30,856 bases of DNA from an uncultured Desulfovibrio sp. (GCF_949282365.1 NZ_CASDOY010000019.1:1-30856); one strand, 5' to 3'; numbered from the stretch's first letter, positions 22,959-30,856 are shown. Numbers and translations: made by a program. Notes: generated by a model not told the origin, from the sequence alone.

Positions 22959-25214
22959 ATGCCACCCATAGACTCCATAGCGCATCTGCGCACCATGAGC
23001 CTGGCCCGGGGCAGCTTCGTTCGTCTCGACCAGGGGGACAACAGTCTCAAGACCACCACCGTCAGGGCCCATTTCTGGCAGCGGGCGCAAAGGGATGCGG
23101 AAAAGAGCGGCAACAGGGGCGCTGCCGAGCGCGTGCGCGACAGCATCTGCGCCTATTGCGGCAAGGCCGAGGGCACGCGCCTGTTCAACCAGTACATCGG
23201 CAAGAAGTCCCTGGAGGGCAAGGCCTTCAGCAGCGGGGACCTGGCCCGGCTCCTGGACGCGGCCCTGGAACGCAATCTTGCCTGTCTGGGGCGCGGCATG
23301 GTGGCCACGGGGCAGCGGGCCCTCAGGCCGGAAGTCATGGCGGAACTGGGCCGGGCCGGTATCGATCCCGACTATTTCGTCAGCCTCGTGAGCCAGGGCG
23401 TGCGCCTGGTGGGGAACGATTTTTGGGGGCAGCAGGCCGTTGCAGAGGGCGAGCGGGAGCTTGCCGCGGTCGCCTGGGCGGTCAACGCCCTGCACGATGA
23501 TCTGCAGACCTTCCAGGCGGGCCTGCCCGAAGGTGCGGCGGGCGTGACCGGGGTGCTCCACTGCCTGGAGGGGCTCAAGGCGCAACTGGATACCAAGCGG
23601 GACATCATGACCGCCCAGAAGGACCAGAGCCCCTTCACGGCCGGGAACGTGCGTCTTGCTTTCCGGCAGATCTACGCGGCCTACGAACGGGTCATAAAGG
23701 GGCATCTGTGCCGGATCGGGGAGGATCTGGGCGAGCTGGATCCCGCTTCGGACCAGGGCATGCGCCTTGCGGAACTGGCCCGGGACCTCAGCAGGCTGAT
23801 GGCAGCCATGCAGGACAAGAAGACCGACCCGCCCGAGATGCGGGGCCTGGCTGATGGGGAGCGCGTCCCCGATGCGGTGATGGAGGCCTTCAACGCGCTC
23901 CCCGGGGAGCTGGGCAAGGAGCTGCACCGGCTGCTGCCCGACCTGTCGGCGGGGCAGCTGGCCAGGGCGATCAAGGATGCCCATATCCGGGTGCTCAACG
24001 AACAGGGCTGGGACATCATCCGGCGTGATCTGCAATATCTGGGACGCGGGGGCACGGGAGTGACCGCCACGTCCACCATCACGCCCGCCCGTCACATCGG
24101 TGCCGCGGGGGGCCAGCCCGGCCCCATCGGCCGGGCCATGGCCCGGAACGGCCTCAACGGCGTCTCCTGCGAGGACAGGGGCCAGGCCGGCCACGCCCTG
24201 AACCTGGCCCGTACGGAGATCGCCGTGGGCGGCAGGACCCTGTTCCGGGGCCTCCGCCACGGCATCAACAGTGCCTACTCCATCAGGGATCCCGAGGCCA
24301 GGAAGACGGCCAACGCCACCCGGGCCCGGGAGATCTTCACGGCGGCCCTGCAAAGCTCGCCGAAGCTGGCGGACGTCCAGCGCAGGCTGGCGGCGTACGC
24401 CGATGCCGTCATCGACCTGCCCCTGCTTTCCACCAGTCTGGTCACGCCCGATGTGCCGCGCGAGATCTTCGGCACCTCGGAAAAGACCTATCTGGCCGAG
24501 CAGTGCGCCTCGTGGCAGGATGCCTGCGGGCCCGACGGCACCTGCACGGTGGCTGTGGTCCTGCCCGACGGGCAGGAGAGGGCGGTCAGGGTCCGGCCGC
24601 AGGTGCTCACCTTCAATTTCGGCGTGAACACCGGCGCGCAGGGCGGGCTCCAGGGCCTGATCGGCGGCTGGGGCACGTCCGACCGCTACAACAGGGAAGC
24701 CATGGCGCGGCTCTTCGGGGACGACATGTTCGGCGGGATGGTGGAGGCCTATCTCGCACGGTCGGACATCCCCGCCCGGGACAGGCAGAACGTGCAGGCC
24801 CTGCGCTACGAGATCCACGCCCTTTGGGCCGCCGGGGGCTACAGGATGAGCGGGGCGGACCCCTATCGGCTGCCTGCGCGTCTGGCCATGCTGGGGCACA
24901 TCATGGGCGTGATGCCGCTGTTCAATTGCAAGAGCGGCAAGGATCGCACCGGGCAGATGGACGTGGCCTGCAAGACCCTGGCCCTGCAGATGCACGAGAA
25001 CGGCGGTCTGCTGCCGCGCTTCGATGCACCGCGCAGCCGCATGGACCGGCAGATCTTCCAGCAGGTGGCCATCAACGGCGGCAATCTGGAGATGCAGCGC
25101 CTGAACACCGGTCTGGCGGGCTTCAAGACCAAGGGCGTGGCCGGTCTCGATGCCCTGTTCACGGACGAGGCCCGGGAGATCCACCGGGGTTTCAGCAGCT
25201 ATGTGAAGGCCTGA
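22959..25214 (+). CDS. SopB/IpgD-family phosphoinositide phosphatase (type III effector)
   Basis: SopB and IpgD are secreted into host cells, where they dephosphorylate membrane inositol phospholipids and alter uptake, trafficking and survival signalling. This 751-residue protein carries the family's phosphatase domain in its C-terminal third: FNFGVN (552-557), DPYRLPARLAMLGHI, the P-loop CKSGKDRT with catalytic Cys657 (657-664), then IFQQVAINGGNLEMQRLN and a closing GFSSYV. These match remembered SopB blocks in order and spacing. All catalytic residues (Cys, Lys, Asp, Arg) are intact. It is ~190 residues longer than SopB (561), mainly at the N terminus, which has no cleavable signal peptide and includes NQYIGKKSLEGKAFSSGDLA (about 78-97), probably near the chaperone-binding region. 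AGGAGG lies 5 bp before the ATG. No secretion apparatus genes are in the window. Host-cell action is inferred. Confidence 0.93.
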   Translation: MPPIDSIAHLRTMSLARGSFVRLDQGDNSLKTTTVRAHFWQRAQRDAEKSGNRGAAERVRDSICAYCGKAEGTRLFNQYIGKKSLEGKAFSSGDLARLLDAALERNLACLGRGMVATGQRALRPEVMAELGRAGIDPDYFVSLVSQGVRLVGNDFWGQQAVAEGERELAAVAWAVNALHDDLQTFQAGLPEGAAGVTGVLHCLEGLKAQLDTKRDIMTAQKDQSPFTAGNVRLAFRQIYAAYERVIKGHLCRIGEDLGELDPASDQGMRLAELARDLSRLMAAMQDKKTDPPEMRGLADGERVPDAVMEAFNALPGELGKELHRLLPDLSAGQLARAIKDAHIRVLNEQGWDIIRRDLQYLGRGGTGVTATSTITPARHIGAAGGQPGPIGRAMARNGLNGVSCEDRGQAGHALNLARTEIAVGGRTLFRGLRHGINSAYSIRDPEARKTANATRAREIFTAALQSSPKLADVQRRLAAYADAVIDLPLLSTSLVTPDVPREIFGTSEKTYLAEQCASWQDACGPDGTCTVAVVLPDGQERAVRVRPQVLTFNFGVNTGAQGGLQGLIGGWGTSDRYNREAMARLFGDDMFGGMVEAYLARSDIPARDRQNVQALRYEIHALWAAGGYRMSGADPYRLPARLAMLGHIMGVMPLFNCKSGKDRTGQMDVACKTLALQMHENGGLLPRFDAPRSRMDRQIFQQVAINGGNLEMQRLNTGLAGFKTKGVAGLDALFTDEAREIHRGFSSYVKA

Positions 25215-25221
25215 GCCGCCA

Positions 25222-25260
25222 GCGCGGAACGGCTGCTTTTTCCGCGCATCCCACCTTTTT
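25222..25260 (+). terminator. Possible terminator of the effector gene
   Basis: GCGCGGAA (25222-25229) pairs with TTCCGCGC (25240-25247), and a five-T run follows 8 bp later (25256-25260). A second stem without a T run lies just after: CAGGGGCGGGC (25274-25284) with GCCCGCCCCTG (25289-25299). Either could end the chaperone-effector transcript. The convergent asnB-type gene ends at 25500. Confidence 0.45.
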
Positions 25261-25499
25261 CAGACATCTCGTCCAGGGGCGGGCCAGGGCCCGCCCCTGT
25301 CGTATGCCGCCCGTCCCGCCTGCTGTGTCCTTCCCGGGCCTGCCGTGTGCTCCGGGAGTTGTTGCCAGCCCGCCTGCGCGGTTGTCGAAGGGACAGGGGA
25401 GCGCGAGGGGGCGGGAGGACGTTTCCCCGCCGGAAAAGCCCTCCCGCCCCCTCGTCCATCCCGGCAGACTGCCGCCTGCCGGGCGTATCGTTTCAGCTG

Positions 25500-27401
25500 T
25501 CACATGCCCCGGGCGCGCAGCCAGAGCTGGAGCACCATGAGGGTCCAGAGGGGCTTGCGCAGGTCGGCCTTGCCGGAGCAGTGGGCGTCCACCAGGGCGC
25601 GCACGGCCTCGGGCCGGAACAGGCCCTGGGCGCGCAGGCGCTGGGGCGCGAAGAGCTCTTCCATGAGCGGGCGCATGCGGCCGCGCAGCCAGGCCGCCAC
25701 GGGGATCTGGAAACCGCGCTTGTTGCGGTGCAGGATCTCGGGCGGCAGCACGTCGGCAAAGGCCTTCTTGAGCAGGTACTTGCGCCGGAAACCGCGCAGC
25801 TTGTGGCGGATGGGCAGGCGGGCCACATATTCGGCGAAGTCCTTGTCCAGGAAGGGCGCGCGCACTTCCAGCGAATGGAGCATGGAGCAGCGGTCCACCT
25901 TGACCAGGATGTCGTCCAGCATGTACTGGCGGGCATAGACGTGGAAGGCCCGGGCCAGGGGCGAGGGCCCGGCGGGCCAGTGCTCGAACTGCTCGCGCGT
26001 GGGCGCGAAGAGGACCTCGTGGCGCAGGAAGTCGCGGTCGGGACGGGCCAGCAGCTCGGCCTGCATCTCGGGCGTGAAGGCCGTGAGCAGGGTCTGCACC
26101 CGTTCCCAGGCCGGGGCGTGCGCGCCGCGCAAAAATGTCTCCACGGCCAGACGGGGATTGATGTAGCCGGCCGAGGCGGGCAGGAGCCGGGTCAGGGGCT
26201 CGATGACGCCGCGGCGTACGATGCCGGGGATGGCGTTGTACCATTCGGCGATCCTGAAGGCGATGTAGTGCTCGTACCCGGCCCAGAGCTCGTCGGCCCC
26301 GTCGCCGCCCAGGGCCACGGTGACGTTCTCGCGCGTGACGCCGGAGAGCAGCCAGGTGGGCGCCACCGAGGCGTCGGCCATGGGCACGTCCATGCGGCTG
26401 ATGATCCGGGGCAGGTGTTCGGCGCAGTCCTCGGCCGAGAGCACGCGCTCGTGGTGGTCGGTGTTCCAGCGCCGGGCCACGATGCGGGCATAGCCGCTTT
26501 CGTCATAGCTGGCTTCGCTGAAACCGATGGAAAAGGTCTTGACGGGCGTGGAAGACTGCCGCGCCATGAGGCCGGCCACGATGGAGGAGTCGATGCCGCC
26601 GGAAAGGAAGACCCCCAGGGGCACGTCGCTGACCATGCGGCGGCGCACGGCGCGGGTGAGCAGCTCGTGCACGTCGGCGCAGATCTCGGCTTCGGAGCGG
26701 CGGTCGTTTTCGTCGGCCGGGGGCAGGTCCCAGTAACGTCCCGTGCTCAGGCGGCCGTCCTCGACGAGCAGCCAGTGCGAGGGCGGCAGGCTCTGGGCCT
26801 CGCGGTACATGGTGCCCGGGGTGGGCACATATTCGTAGGCCAGGTAGCGCATGACGGCCTGCGGGTCCAGGGTGAAGGCGAGCCCGGGCACGGCGGTCAG
26901 GCAGTTGAGCTCCGAACCGCAGTGGAAGCAGCCCTGCTGCACGGTGTAGAAGAACGGCTTTTTGCCGAAGCGGTCGCGGGCGCAGAACAGGCGGCGGCGG
27001 GGCGCGTCCCAGAGGGCGAAGGCGAACATGCCGTCAAAGCGTCGCAGGCAGTCCATGCCCCAGACGCGGTAGGCCTGCAGGATGACTTCCGTATCGGAGT
27101 GGCTGCTGTGGAAGCGCGCGCCGGCCTGCAGCAGCTCCTGGCGCAGTTCGGCGAAGTTGTAGATCTCGCCGTTGAAGACGATGCAGAGTTCCCCGTCCAC
27201 GTCCTGCATGGGCTGGCTGCCGCCGGAAAGGTCGATGATGGACAGGCGCCGGTGCCCGAGGCAGACGGGCCCGGACTGCCAGACGCCGCTGCCGTCGGGG
27301 CCGCGGTAGGTGATGACGTCGGTCATGGCCCGGACATGGGCCCGGGCATCCTCGCTGAGGGGCTGGCCGTCAAGACGGCAGATAGCGGCTATTCCGCACA
27401 T
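25500..27401 (-). CDS. asnB: AsnB-type glutamine-dependent amidotransferase
   Basis: This 633-residue enzyme uses glutamine to amidate a carboxylate after ATP activation; the classic product is asparagine. The N-terminal Ntn-hydrolase domain starts with Cys2 (MCGIAAI) and has RGPDGSG, FNGEIYN and SDTEVILQAY. The synthetase domain has the pyrophosphate loop SGGIDSS (267-273) and the ALGGDGADELWAGYEHY block. The length fits the asparagine-synthase family found both as housekeeping AsnB and in surface-polysaccharide loci, where members modify uronic acids or other sugars. Because a glycosyltransferase lies upstream on the same strand, a role in glycan decoration is possible, but a 408-bp gap weakens this. 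The start is the first ATG, which exposes Cys2; no strong ribosome site is visible. Confidence 0.9.
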   Translation of the reverse strand: MCGIAAICRLDGQPLSEDARAHVRAMTDVITYRGPDGSGVWQSGPVCLGHRRLSIIDLSGGSQPMQDVDGELCIVFNGEIYNFAELRQELLQAGARFHSSHSDTEVILQAYRVWGMDCLRRFDGMFAFALWDAPRRRLFCARDRFGKKPFFYTVQQGCFHCGSELNCLTAVPGLAFTLDPQAVMRYLAYEYVPTPGTMYREAQSLPPSHWLLVEDGRLSTGRYWDLPPADENDRRSEAEICADVHELLTRAVRRRMVSDVPLGVFLSGGIDSSIVAGLMARQSSTPVKTFSIGFSEASYDESGYARIVARRWNTDHHERVLSAEDCAEHLPRIISRMDVPMADASVAPTWLLSGVTRENVTVALGGDGADELWAGYEHYIAFRIAEWYNAIPGIVRRGVIEPLTRLLPASAGYINPRLAVETFLRGAHAPAWERVQTLLTAFTPEMQAELLARPDRDFLRHEVLFAPTREQFEHWPAGPSPLARAFHVYARQYMLDDILVKVDRCSMLHSLEVRAPFLDKDFAEYVARLPIRHKLRGFRRKYLLKKAFADVLPPEILHRNKRGFQIPVAAWLRGRMRPLMEELFAPQRLRAQGLFRPEAVRALVDAHCSGKADLRKPLWTLMVLQLWLRARGM

Positions 27402-27809
27402 GGCATATCCACAGGGCGTACCGGAGGTCCGGGCCGCCGGTTGCAGGTGTCGGGAGAGCTCCGGGACGGAAGACCGTCACGGAGCGGGAAAAAGGAGGCC
27501 TCTAGCGCCCGGCAGGGGGCGTCCGCTCCCGCATGGCGTCCGGCTGCCGGGCCGGAAAGCCGCCGGAGCAGCGTCCGGCAGCGGCAAAACGTCCTTTTGC
27601 GGCGCGTCGTGCGATGCGCCGTGGGGACACGGCCCTTGCCCGGGGCGCCGCTCCCCACCTTCAGGCCCCGCATCCGCACAGGCCGGGGCACTTGCGGGGC
27701 CAGCTGCCGGAAGGAGCGCGGCAGGGCGGCGTCCCCCAAAAGTGCGCCGGGGGAAGGGGCCTCTCCCGCGCTGGCGGAGGCCCACCGGACGAACAGAGGC
27801 GTCCCTGCC
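27402..27809. other. Gap between the glycosyltransferase and asnB
   Basis: No gene can be supported. An inverted repeat GGGCCTC (27757-27763) with GAGGCCC (27777-27783) lies 27 bp past the glycosyltransferase stop and could mark its transcript end, but it has no T tract. The asnB promoter is probably within the rest of the gap; I found no clear boxes. Confidence 0.45.
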
Positions 27810-29063
27810 CTAAACGGCCGGACCGTGCGTGGCGCGCCACTGCGTATACTGCCGGCAGTAGAGCTCCTGCAGGGCCGCGATGTTGGTCTCGGTATCGAAC
27901 ATGCGGATCACCAGCTCGCGTCCGGCCTGCGCCATGCGCAGGGCCGCCTCGCGATCGGCCAGCATGCGCCGGATGGCGTCGGCCAGGGCGGCGGGATCGC
28001 GCTGGGGGATGAGGAAGCCGGTCTCGCCGTCGCGGATGACCTCGCCCACGCCGCAGACGTCGGTGGCCACCACGGGCATGCCGCAGGACAGGGCCTCCAT
28101 GATGACGTTGGGGATGCCGTCGCGGTCGCCATTGGTATGCACCACGCTGGGCACCACCAGCATGTCGTGTTCTTCCATGAAGCTGCGGATGCGGTCATTG
28201 GGCACGAAGCCGGGCATGTCCACCAGATCTTCCAGATGCAGGCGCTTGCGCAGGTTCACCAGCTTGCGTTTCCAGTTGCCGTCGCCCACCAGGGTCAGGC
28301 GCACGGGGAAGCCTGCGTCGCGCAGCCGGGCCAGGGCCGTGAGCAGCTCGGGGAAGCCCTTGGTACGGGCGAAGCGGCCGATGGACAGCAGGCGGTAGGG
28401 CGGCCGGAAGGGGGCGCGGCAGTCCGTGCGGCGGCTCAGGGTCAGGCCGTTGTAGATGACATGCACCTTGTCTTTCTGTCCGGCGGGGCAGAAGCTCTGC
28501 AGCCAGGGCTTGTTGGCCATGTTGTTGGTGCGGATGAAGAGGGCGTCGCGGGATTTTTCGGCCAGGATGCCGTCCTGCGGATAGATGTCGCCCGCGCGGC
28601 CGGTGAAGGCGAAGGGGATGCCGGAAAGGCGCGAGGCCACCCAGACAGCGGTGGCCGGGCCGTTGCCCCAGGAGGAGTGCAGCAGCTGGATGCCGTCGCG
28701 CTGCGCTTCTTCCGCCAGACGGAAACCGGCCAGGAAGCACCAGAGGTTCTCGGCGTAGGCCTCCAGATTGCGCATCCGGCGGAACAGGCCCCGGCGCAGC
28801 AGTTCCTTCACGGTCGTTCTATCGCGCTTCCAGGCGCGCCAGAAGGCCTTGAGCAGACTCAGGGCGGCCAGGGAGCCGAAGCGCTTGACGGGCCCGGCGT
28901 AGTTCTTCATCTCGTCGCTGCAGCCGCGCAGTTTTTCGCCGTACATGGTGTAGACGCGGATATCCATGCCGCGCCGGACCAGCTGCTGGATCTCGCGGAA
29001 GACGAAGGTCTCGGAGGAAAGGGGGAACCAGAGCAGGACATAGGCCATACGGGGGGACAGCAT
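27810..29063 (-). CDS. GT4-family glycosyltransferase
   Basis: The 417-residue product is a retaining GT-B glycosyltransferase acting at the cytoplasmic face of the inner membrane. The N-terminal half begins with MAYVLLWFPLSSETFVFREIQQL, the opening seen in WcaL-like and related enzymes of exopolysaccharide synthesis. The C-terminal donor domain has LLSIGRFARTKGFPELL, LVGDGNWKRKL, and the nucleotide-sugar block NVIMEALSCGMPVVATDVCGVGEV with the family's E-x7-E glutamates. No membrane segment or signal is present. GAGG lies 5 bp before the ATG at 29063; an internal Met at codon 6 is an alternative. The sugar and acceptor are unknown. A terminator separates it from the oxoamine synthase gene upstream. 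Confidence 0.88.
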   Translation of the reverse strand: MLSPRMAYVLLWFPLSSETFVFREIQQLVRRGMDIRVYTMYGEKLRGCSDEMKNYAGPVKRFGSLAALSLLKAFWRAWKRDRTTVKELLRRGLFRRMRNLEAYAENLWCFLAGFRLAEEAQRDGIQLLHSSWGNGPATAVWVASRLSGIPFAFTGRAGDIYPQDGILAEKSRDALFIRTNNMANKPWLQSFCPAGQKDKVHVIYNGLTLSRRTDCRAPFRPPYRLLSIGRFARTKGFPELLTALARLRDAGFPVRLTLVGDGNWKRKLVNLRKRLHLEDLVDMPGFVPNDRIRSFMEEHDMLVVPSVVHTNGDRDGIPNVIMEALSCGMPVVATDVCGVGEVIRDGETGFLIPQRDPAALADAIRRMLADREAALRMAQAGRELVIRMFDTETNIAALQELYCRQYTQWRATHGPAV

Positions 29064-29096
29064 AGGGACCTCGGCTGGACGGTGATGTGTGACGGT

Positions 29097-29126
29097 AAAA
29101 AAAAGGCCGGGCTGGACGCCCGGCCT
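29097..29126 (-). terminator. Rho-independent terminator of the oxoamine synthase gene
   Basis: AGGCCGGGC (29104-29112) pairs perfectly with GCCCGGCCT (29118-29126) around a five-base loop and is followed on the minus strand by eight Ts (29097-29104). It lies 17 bp after the stop at 29143. Confidence 0.92.
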
Positions 29127-29142
29127 GGGGAAGCGTGACAGA

Positions 29143-30432
29143 CTAGGCGTCCTGGTCGTCCTGGTGCTCGCGGCGGAACTTGTCCACGATCTCGCGGGCC
29201 ACGGGGATCTCCTCGACCACGGTGTCGATGGTCTTGCGGATCTGTTCTTCCGTGTGGGACGCGGAGAGGAAGAAGCGCAGGCGGGCGGCGCCTTCCTTCA
29301 CGGCCGGGAAGGTGATGGGCATGACATAGATGCCGCGGGAGAACAGGCGGGTGGCCAGGAAGCCGCTGACCATGGAGTCGCCCACCATGATGGGCACGAT
29401 GGCGTAGCCCTGGGCCGCGCCGGTATCCAGGCCCTTTTCCTGGGCATAGCTGAGGAAATACTGGGAGATGTGCTGCAGCTTGTGCACGCGTTCGGGCTCG
29501 CGCTGCATGAGCTCCAGGGCCTTGTGGCAGGCGGCGGCCACGATGGGCGGCATGCCCACGCTGAAGACGAAGCCCGGGGAACCGTACTTGAGGTATTCCA
29601 CCAGCTCCTTGCGGCCGGCGATGAAACCGCCGCAGCCGCACATGGCCTTGCTGAGGGTGCTCATCCACATGTCCACTTCCGTGGGCTCGATGCCGTAGTA
29701 TTCGTGCACGCCACGGCCGGTGGCCCCCAGCACGCCGAAGGAATGGGCCTCGTCCACCAGCAGCATGCAGTCATACTGCTTCTTGAGCTCGATGATGCGC
29801 GGCAGGTCGGGGATGTTGCCGTCCATGCTGAACAGGCCTTCGGTGACGATGCAGGCGCGCTTGTGCTTGGCGCGGTGTTCCTTGAGCAGCTTTTCCAGCG
29901 AGTCGCAATCGTTGTGCTCGTAGGAATAGCGGTCGGCGCCGGAAAGGCGGGCGCCCTGCATCAGGGAATTGTGCGCCAGGCCGTCATAGAAGATGGCGTC
30001 GCGGTGGCCGAAGAGGAAGCCCAGGGTGGAGACGTTGGTGGCGTGGCCGCTCACATAGGCGATGCAGTCCTCCACGCCGTAGAAGTCGGCCAGGGCGCGC
30101 TCCAGTCGGCGGTGGGGCGGACGCTCGCCGCCCACCAGACGGCTGGCCCCGGCGGAGCTGCCGAAGACCCTGGCGGCGGCGGTGACGGCCTCGGTGATCT
30201 CGGGATGGGTATTGAGGTCCAGATAGTCGTAGGTGGAGAAGTTGATGTACTCCTTGCCATTGATCACAGTGGTGGCCTTCGCCGCCCGCTCGTGACACAG
30301 GAAGAGCGGGTTTTCCATGCCCATCTTGGCACCCATTTCCACCATGCGCTCGAAGGAGAGCTTGGAGCGCAGGCGCGAGAAGCTGCTGGCACCGCTCTCC
30401 TGGGCGTTCTGGCTGGAGTGGTTTTCTTTCAT
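29143..30432 (-). CDS. PLP-dependent alpha-oxoamine synthase
   Basis: Family members (BioF, Kbl, HemA-type ALAS, serine palmitoyltransferase) condense an amino acid with an acyl thioester, releasing CO2. The 429-residue product has the fold-type I hallmarks: FSTYDYLDLNTHPEI, SGHATNVSTLG, the cofactor Asp in DEAHSFGVLG (227-236) and the Schiff-base Lys262 in STLSKAMCGCGGFIAG. The STLSK form, in place of the GTLGK of BioF/Kbl, is nearer to serine palmitoyltransferase-like and polyketide-linked members. About 45 residues precede the core. Substrates cannot be assigned: a lipid (sphingoid-like) product and biotin/threonine pathways are all possible, and no bio or tdh gene is adjacent. GAGAGGATC precedes the ATG, and a TATACT -10-like box lies at 30453-30458 without a good -35. 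Confidence 0.88.
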   Translation of the reverse strand: MKENHSSQNAQESGASSFSRLRSKLSFERMVEMGAKMGMENPLFLCHERAAKATTVINGKEYINFSTYDYLDLNTHPEITEAVTAAARVFGSSAGASRLVGGERPPHRRLERALADFYGVEDCIAYVSGHATNVSTLGFLFGHRDAIFYDGLAHNSLMQGARLSGADRYSYEHNDCDSLEKLLKEHRAKHKRACIVTEGLFSMDGNIPDLPRIIELKKQYDCMLLVDEAHSFGVLGATGRGVHEYYGIEPTEVDMWMSTLSKAMCGCGGFIAGRKELVEYLKYGSPGFVFSVGMPPIVAAACHKALELMQREPERVHKLQHISQYFLSYAQEKGLDTGAAQGYAIVPIMVGDSMVSGFLATRLFSRGIYVMPITFPAVKEGAARLRFFLSASHTEEQIRKTIDTVVEEIPVAREIVDKFRREHQDDQDA

Positions 30433-30452
30433 TCCGGATCCTCTCAGAAAAT

Positions 30453-30458
30453 AGTATA
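30453..30458 (-). promoter_or_regulatory. Candidate -10 box of the oxoamine synthase gene
   Basis: TATACT on the minus strand lies 20 bp before the ATG at 30432. No acceptable -35 hexamer is found at 16-18 bp. The surrounding sequence is unusually AT-rich for this window. Confidence 0.35.
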
Positions 30459-30589
30459 AAAACCGTACGTTACAGATGACGCACAGTAAGCGTTCCGGGC
30501 GAACTACCCGTAAAGATTGTTTTTAACGGCTAACCATAGCCCAAGAGGCCTGTCATGGCAAGCAGGAAAGCCCCTGCGGCGGCACAGGC

Positions 30590-30618
30590 TGGACAAGCGC
30601 CCAGAGATGGCCTAAAAT
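30590..30618 (+). promoter_or_regulatory. Sigma70-like promoter at the right edge
   Basis: TGGACA (30590-30595, five of six) and TAAAAT (30613-30618, five of six) are exactly 17 bp apart. It is one of the best matches in the window and points toward the partial + strand frame. A small stem GGACCC/GGGTCC (30680-30685 with 30690-30695) lies in the predicted leader. Confidence 0.55.
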
Positions 30619-30731
30619 TTGCTTTTACCATGGACCATTATGCCCGGCTCCTGTGCGAGAGCGCGGGCGGACGCATACCGGACCCCTCCGGGTCCCTTAC
30701 CCGCCGGCGGCGGTATCCCCGGTATTTGACC

Positions 30732-30856
30732 ATGCAACGACCCGAATCCAGCGCAGGGGCCGCGGCTCTCGACCTCTGGCCCCTGTCCGGCCCGGAGGCC
30801 GCGGGCAGCGAAGCCTGCCGCCTGCTCCTCGAAGAGCGTATGGACGCACTTCTTCC
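30732..30856 (+). CDS. Possible start of a + strand gene, cut by the window edge
   Basis: An open frame from ATG 30732 runs off the end with no stop (41 codons: MQRPESSAGAAALDLW onward, with a helical SEACRLLLEERMDALL end). It also stays open upstream to an ATG at 30630. No clear ribosome site marks either. It lies about 107 bp after a good promoter. The product is not recognisable from this fragment. Confidence 0.35.
   Translation, partial: MQRPESSAGAAALDLWPLSGPEAAGSEACRLLLEERMDALL

Noticed and set aside
25347..29138. A 1263-codon + strand open frame across the asnB and glycosyltransferase genes
   Set aside because: It is antisense to two well-recognised genes, its product is low-complexity Gly/Ala/Val/His/Gln, and it has no ribosome site. 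It is a typical GC-rich shadow.

Overview
The window is a GC-rich chromosomal segment that reads as a Desulfovibrionaceae genome, most likely a host-associated Desulfovibrio. This rests on the gene content (cytochrome bd oxidase, an HtpX/HtpG stress set, a BPL_N-type protein, str-operon genes), on Desulfovibrio-like intergenic hairpins, and on a type III secretion effector. The species assignment is an inference. No rRNA, tRNA, CRISPR array, integrase or transposase was seen.

Layout. 1-3.1 kb (+): an OmpH/Skp-like lipoprotein, a beta-carbonic anhydrase with an unusual Cys-rich tail, a pair of 50-bp direct repeats, and an AEC-family transporter. 3.1-4.6 kb (-): a BPL_N glutamine-amidotransferase-like protein, divergent from valS. 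4.7-8.3 kb (+): valS and a closely coupled secreted hypothetical. 8.3-8.7 kb: a gene-free block of hairpins and short tandem repeats. 8.7-10.1 kb (-): a small lipoprotein and the membrane protease HtpX. 10.1-10.7 kb: a gene-free block with an 18-bp perfect hairpin and a third copy of the 1.8-kb repeat. 10.7-15.2 kb (-): argJ, and the str operon rpsL-rpsG-fusA with a recognisable promoter, leader hairpin and terminator. 15.2-15.8 kb: gene-free, with 25-bp direct repeats. 15.8-17.7 kb (-): htpG. 17.9-20.3 kb (+): cydAB with a terminator. 20.5-21.0 kb (+): an Lrp/AsnC-type regulator. 21.3-22.1 kb (-): an UlaG-like metallo-hydrolase. 22.5-25.2 kb (+): a CesT-type secretion chaperone followed 9 bp later by a SopB/IpgD-family phosphoinositide phosphatase. 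25.5-30.4 kb (-): an alpha-oxoamine synthase, a GT4 glycosyltransferase and an AsnB-type amidotransferase. The right edge carries a sigma70-like promoter and the start of a possible + strand gene.

The most notable content is the chaperone-effector pair at 22494-25214. The second protein carries the CKSGKDRT phosphatase signature and flanking blocks typical of Salmonella SopB and Shigella IpgD. Both act on host membrane phosphoinositides after type III secretion. No secretion apparatus is in the window, so the pair looks like an orphan effector cassette. Other points for a second look are a three-copy palindromic repeat whose one difference between two copies keeps the hairpin paired, an orphan terminator-like hairpin facing the + strand between argJ and htpX, and a possible lipid or surface-glycan gene set at the right end.
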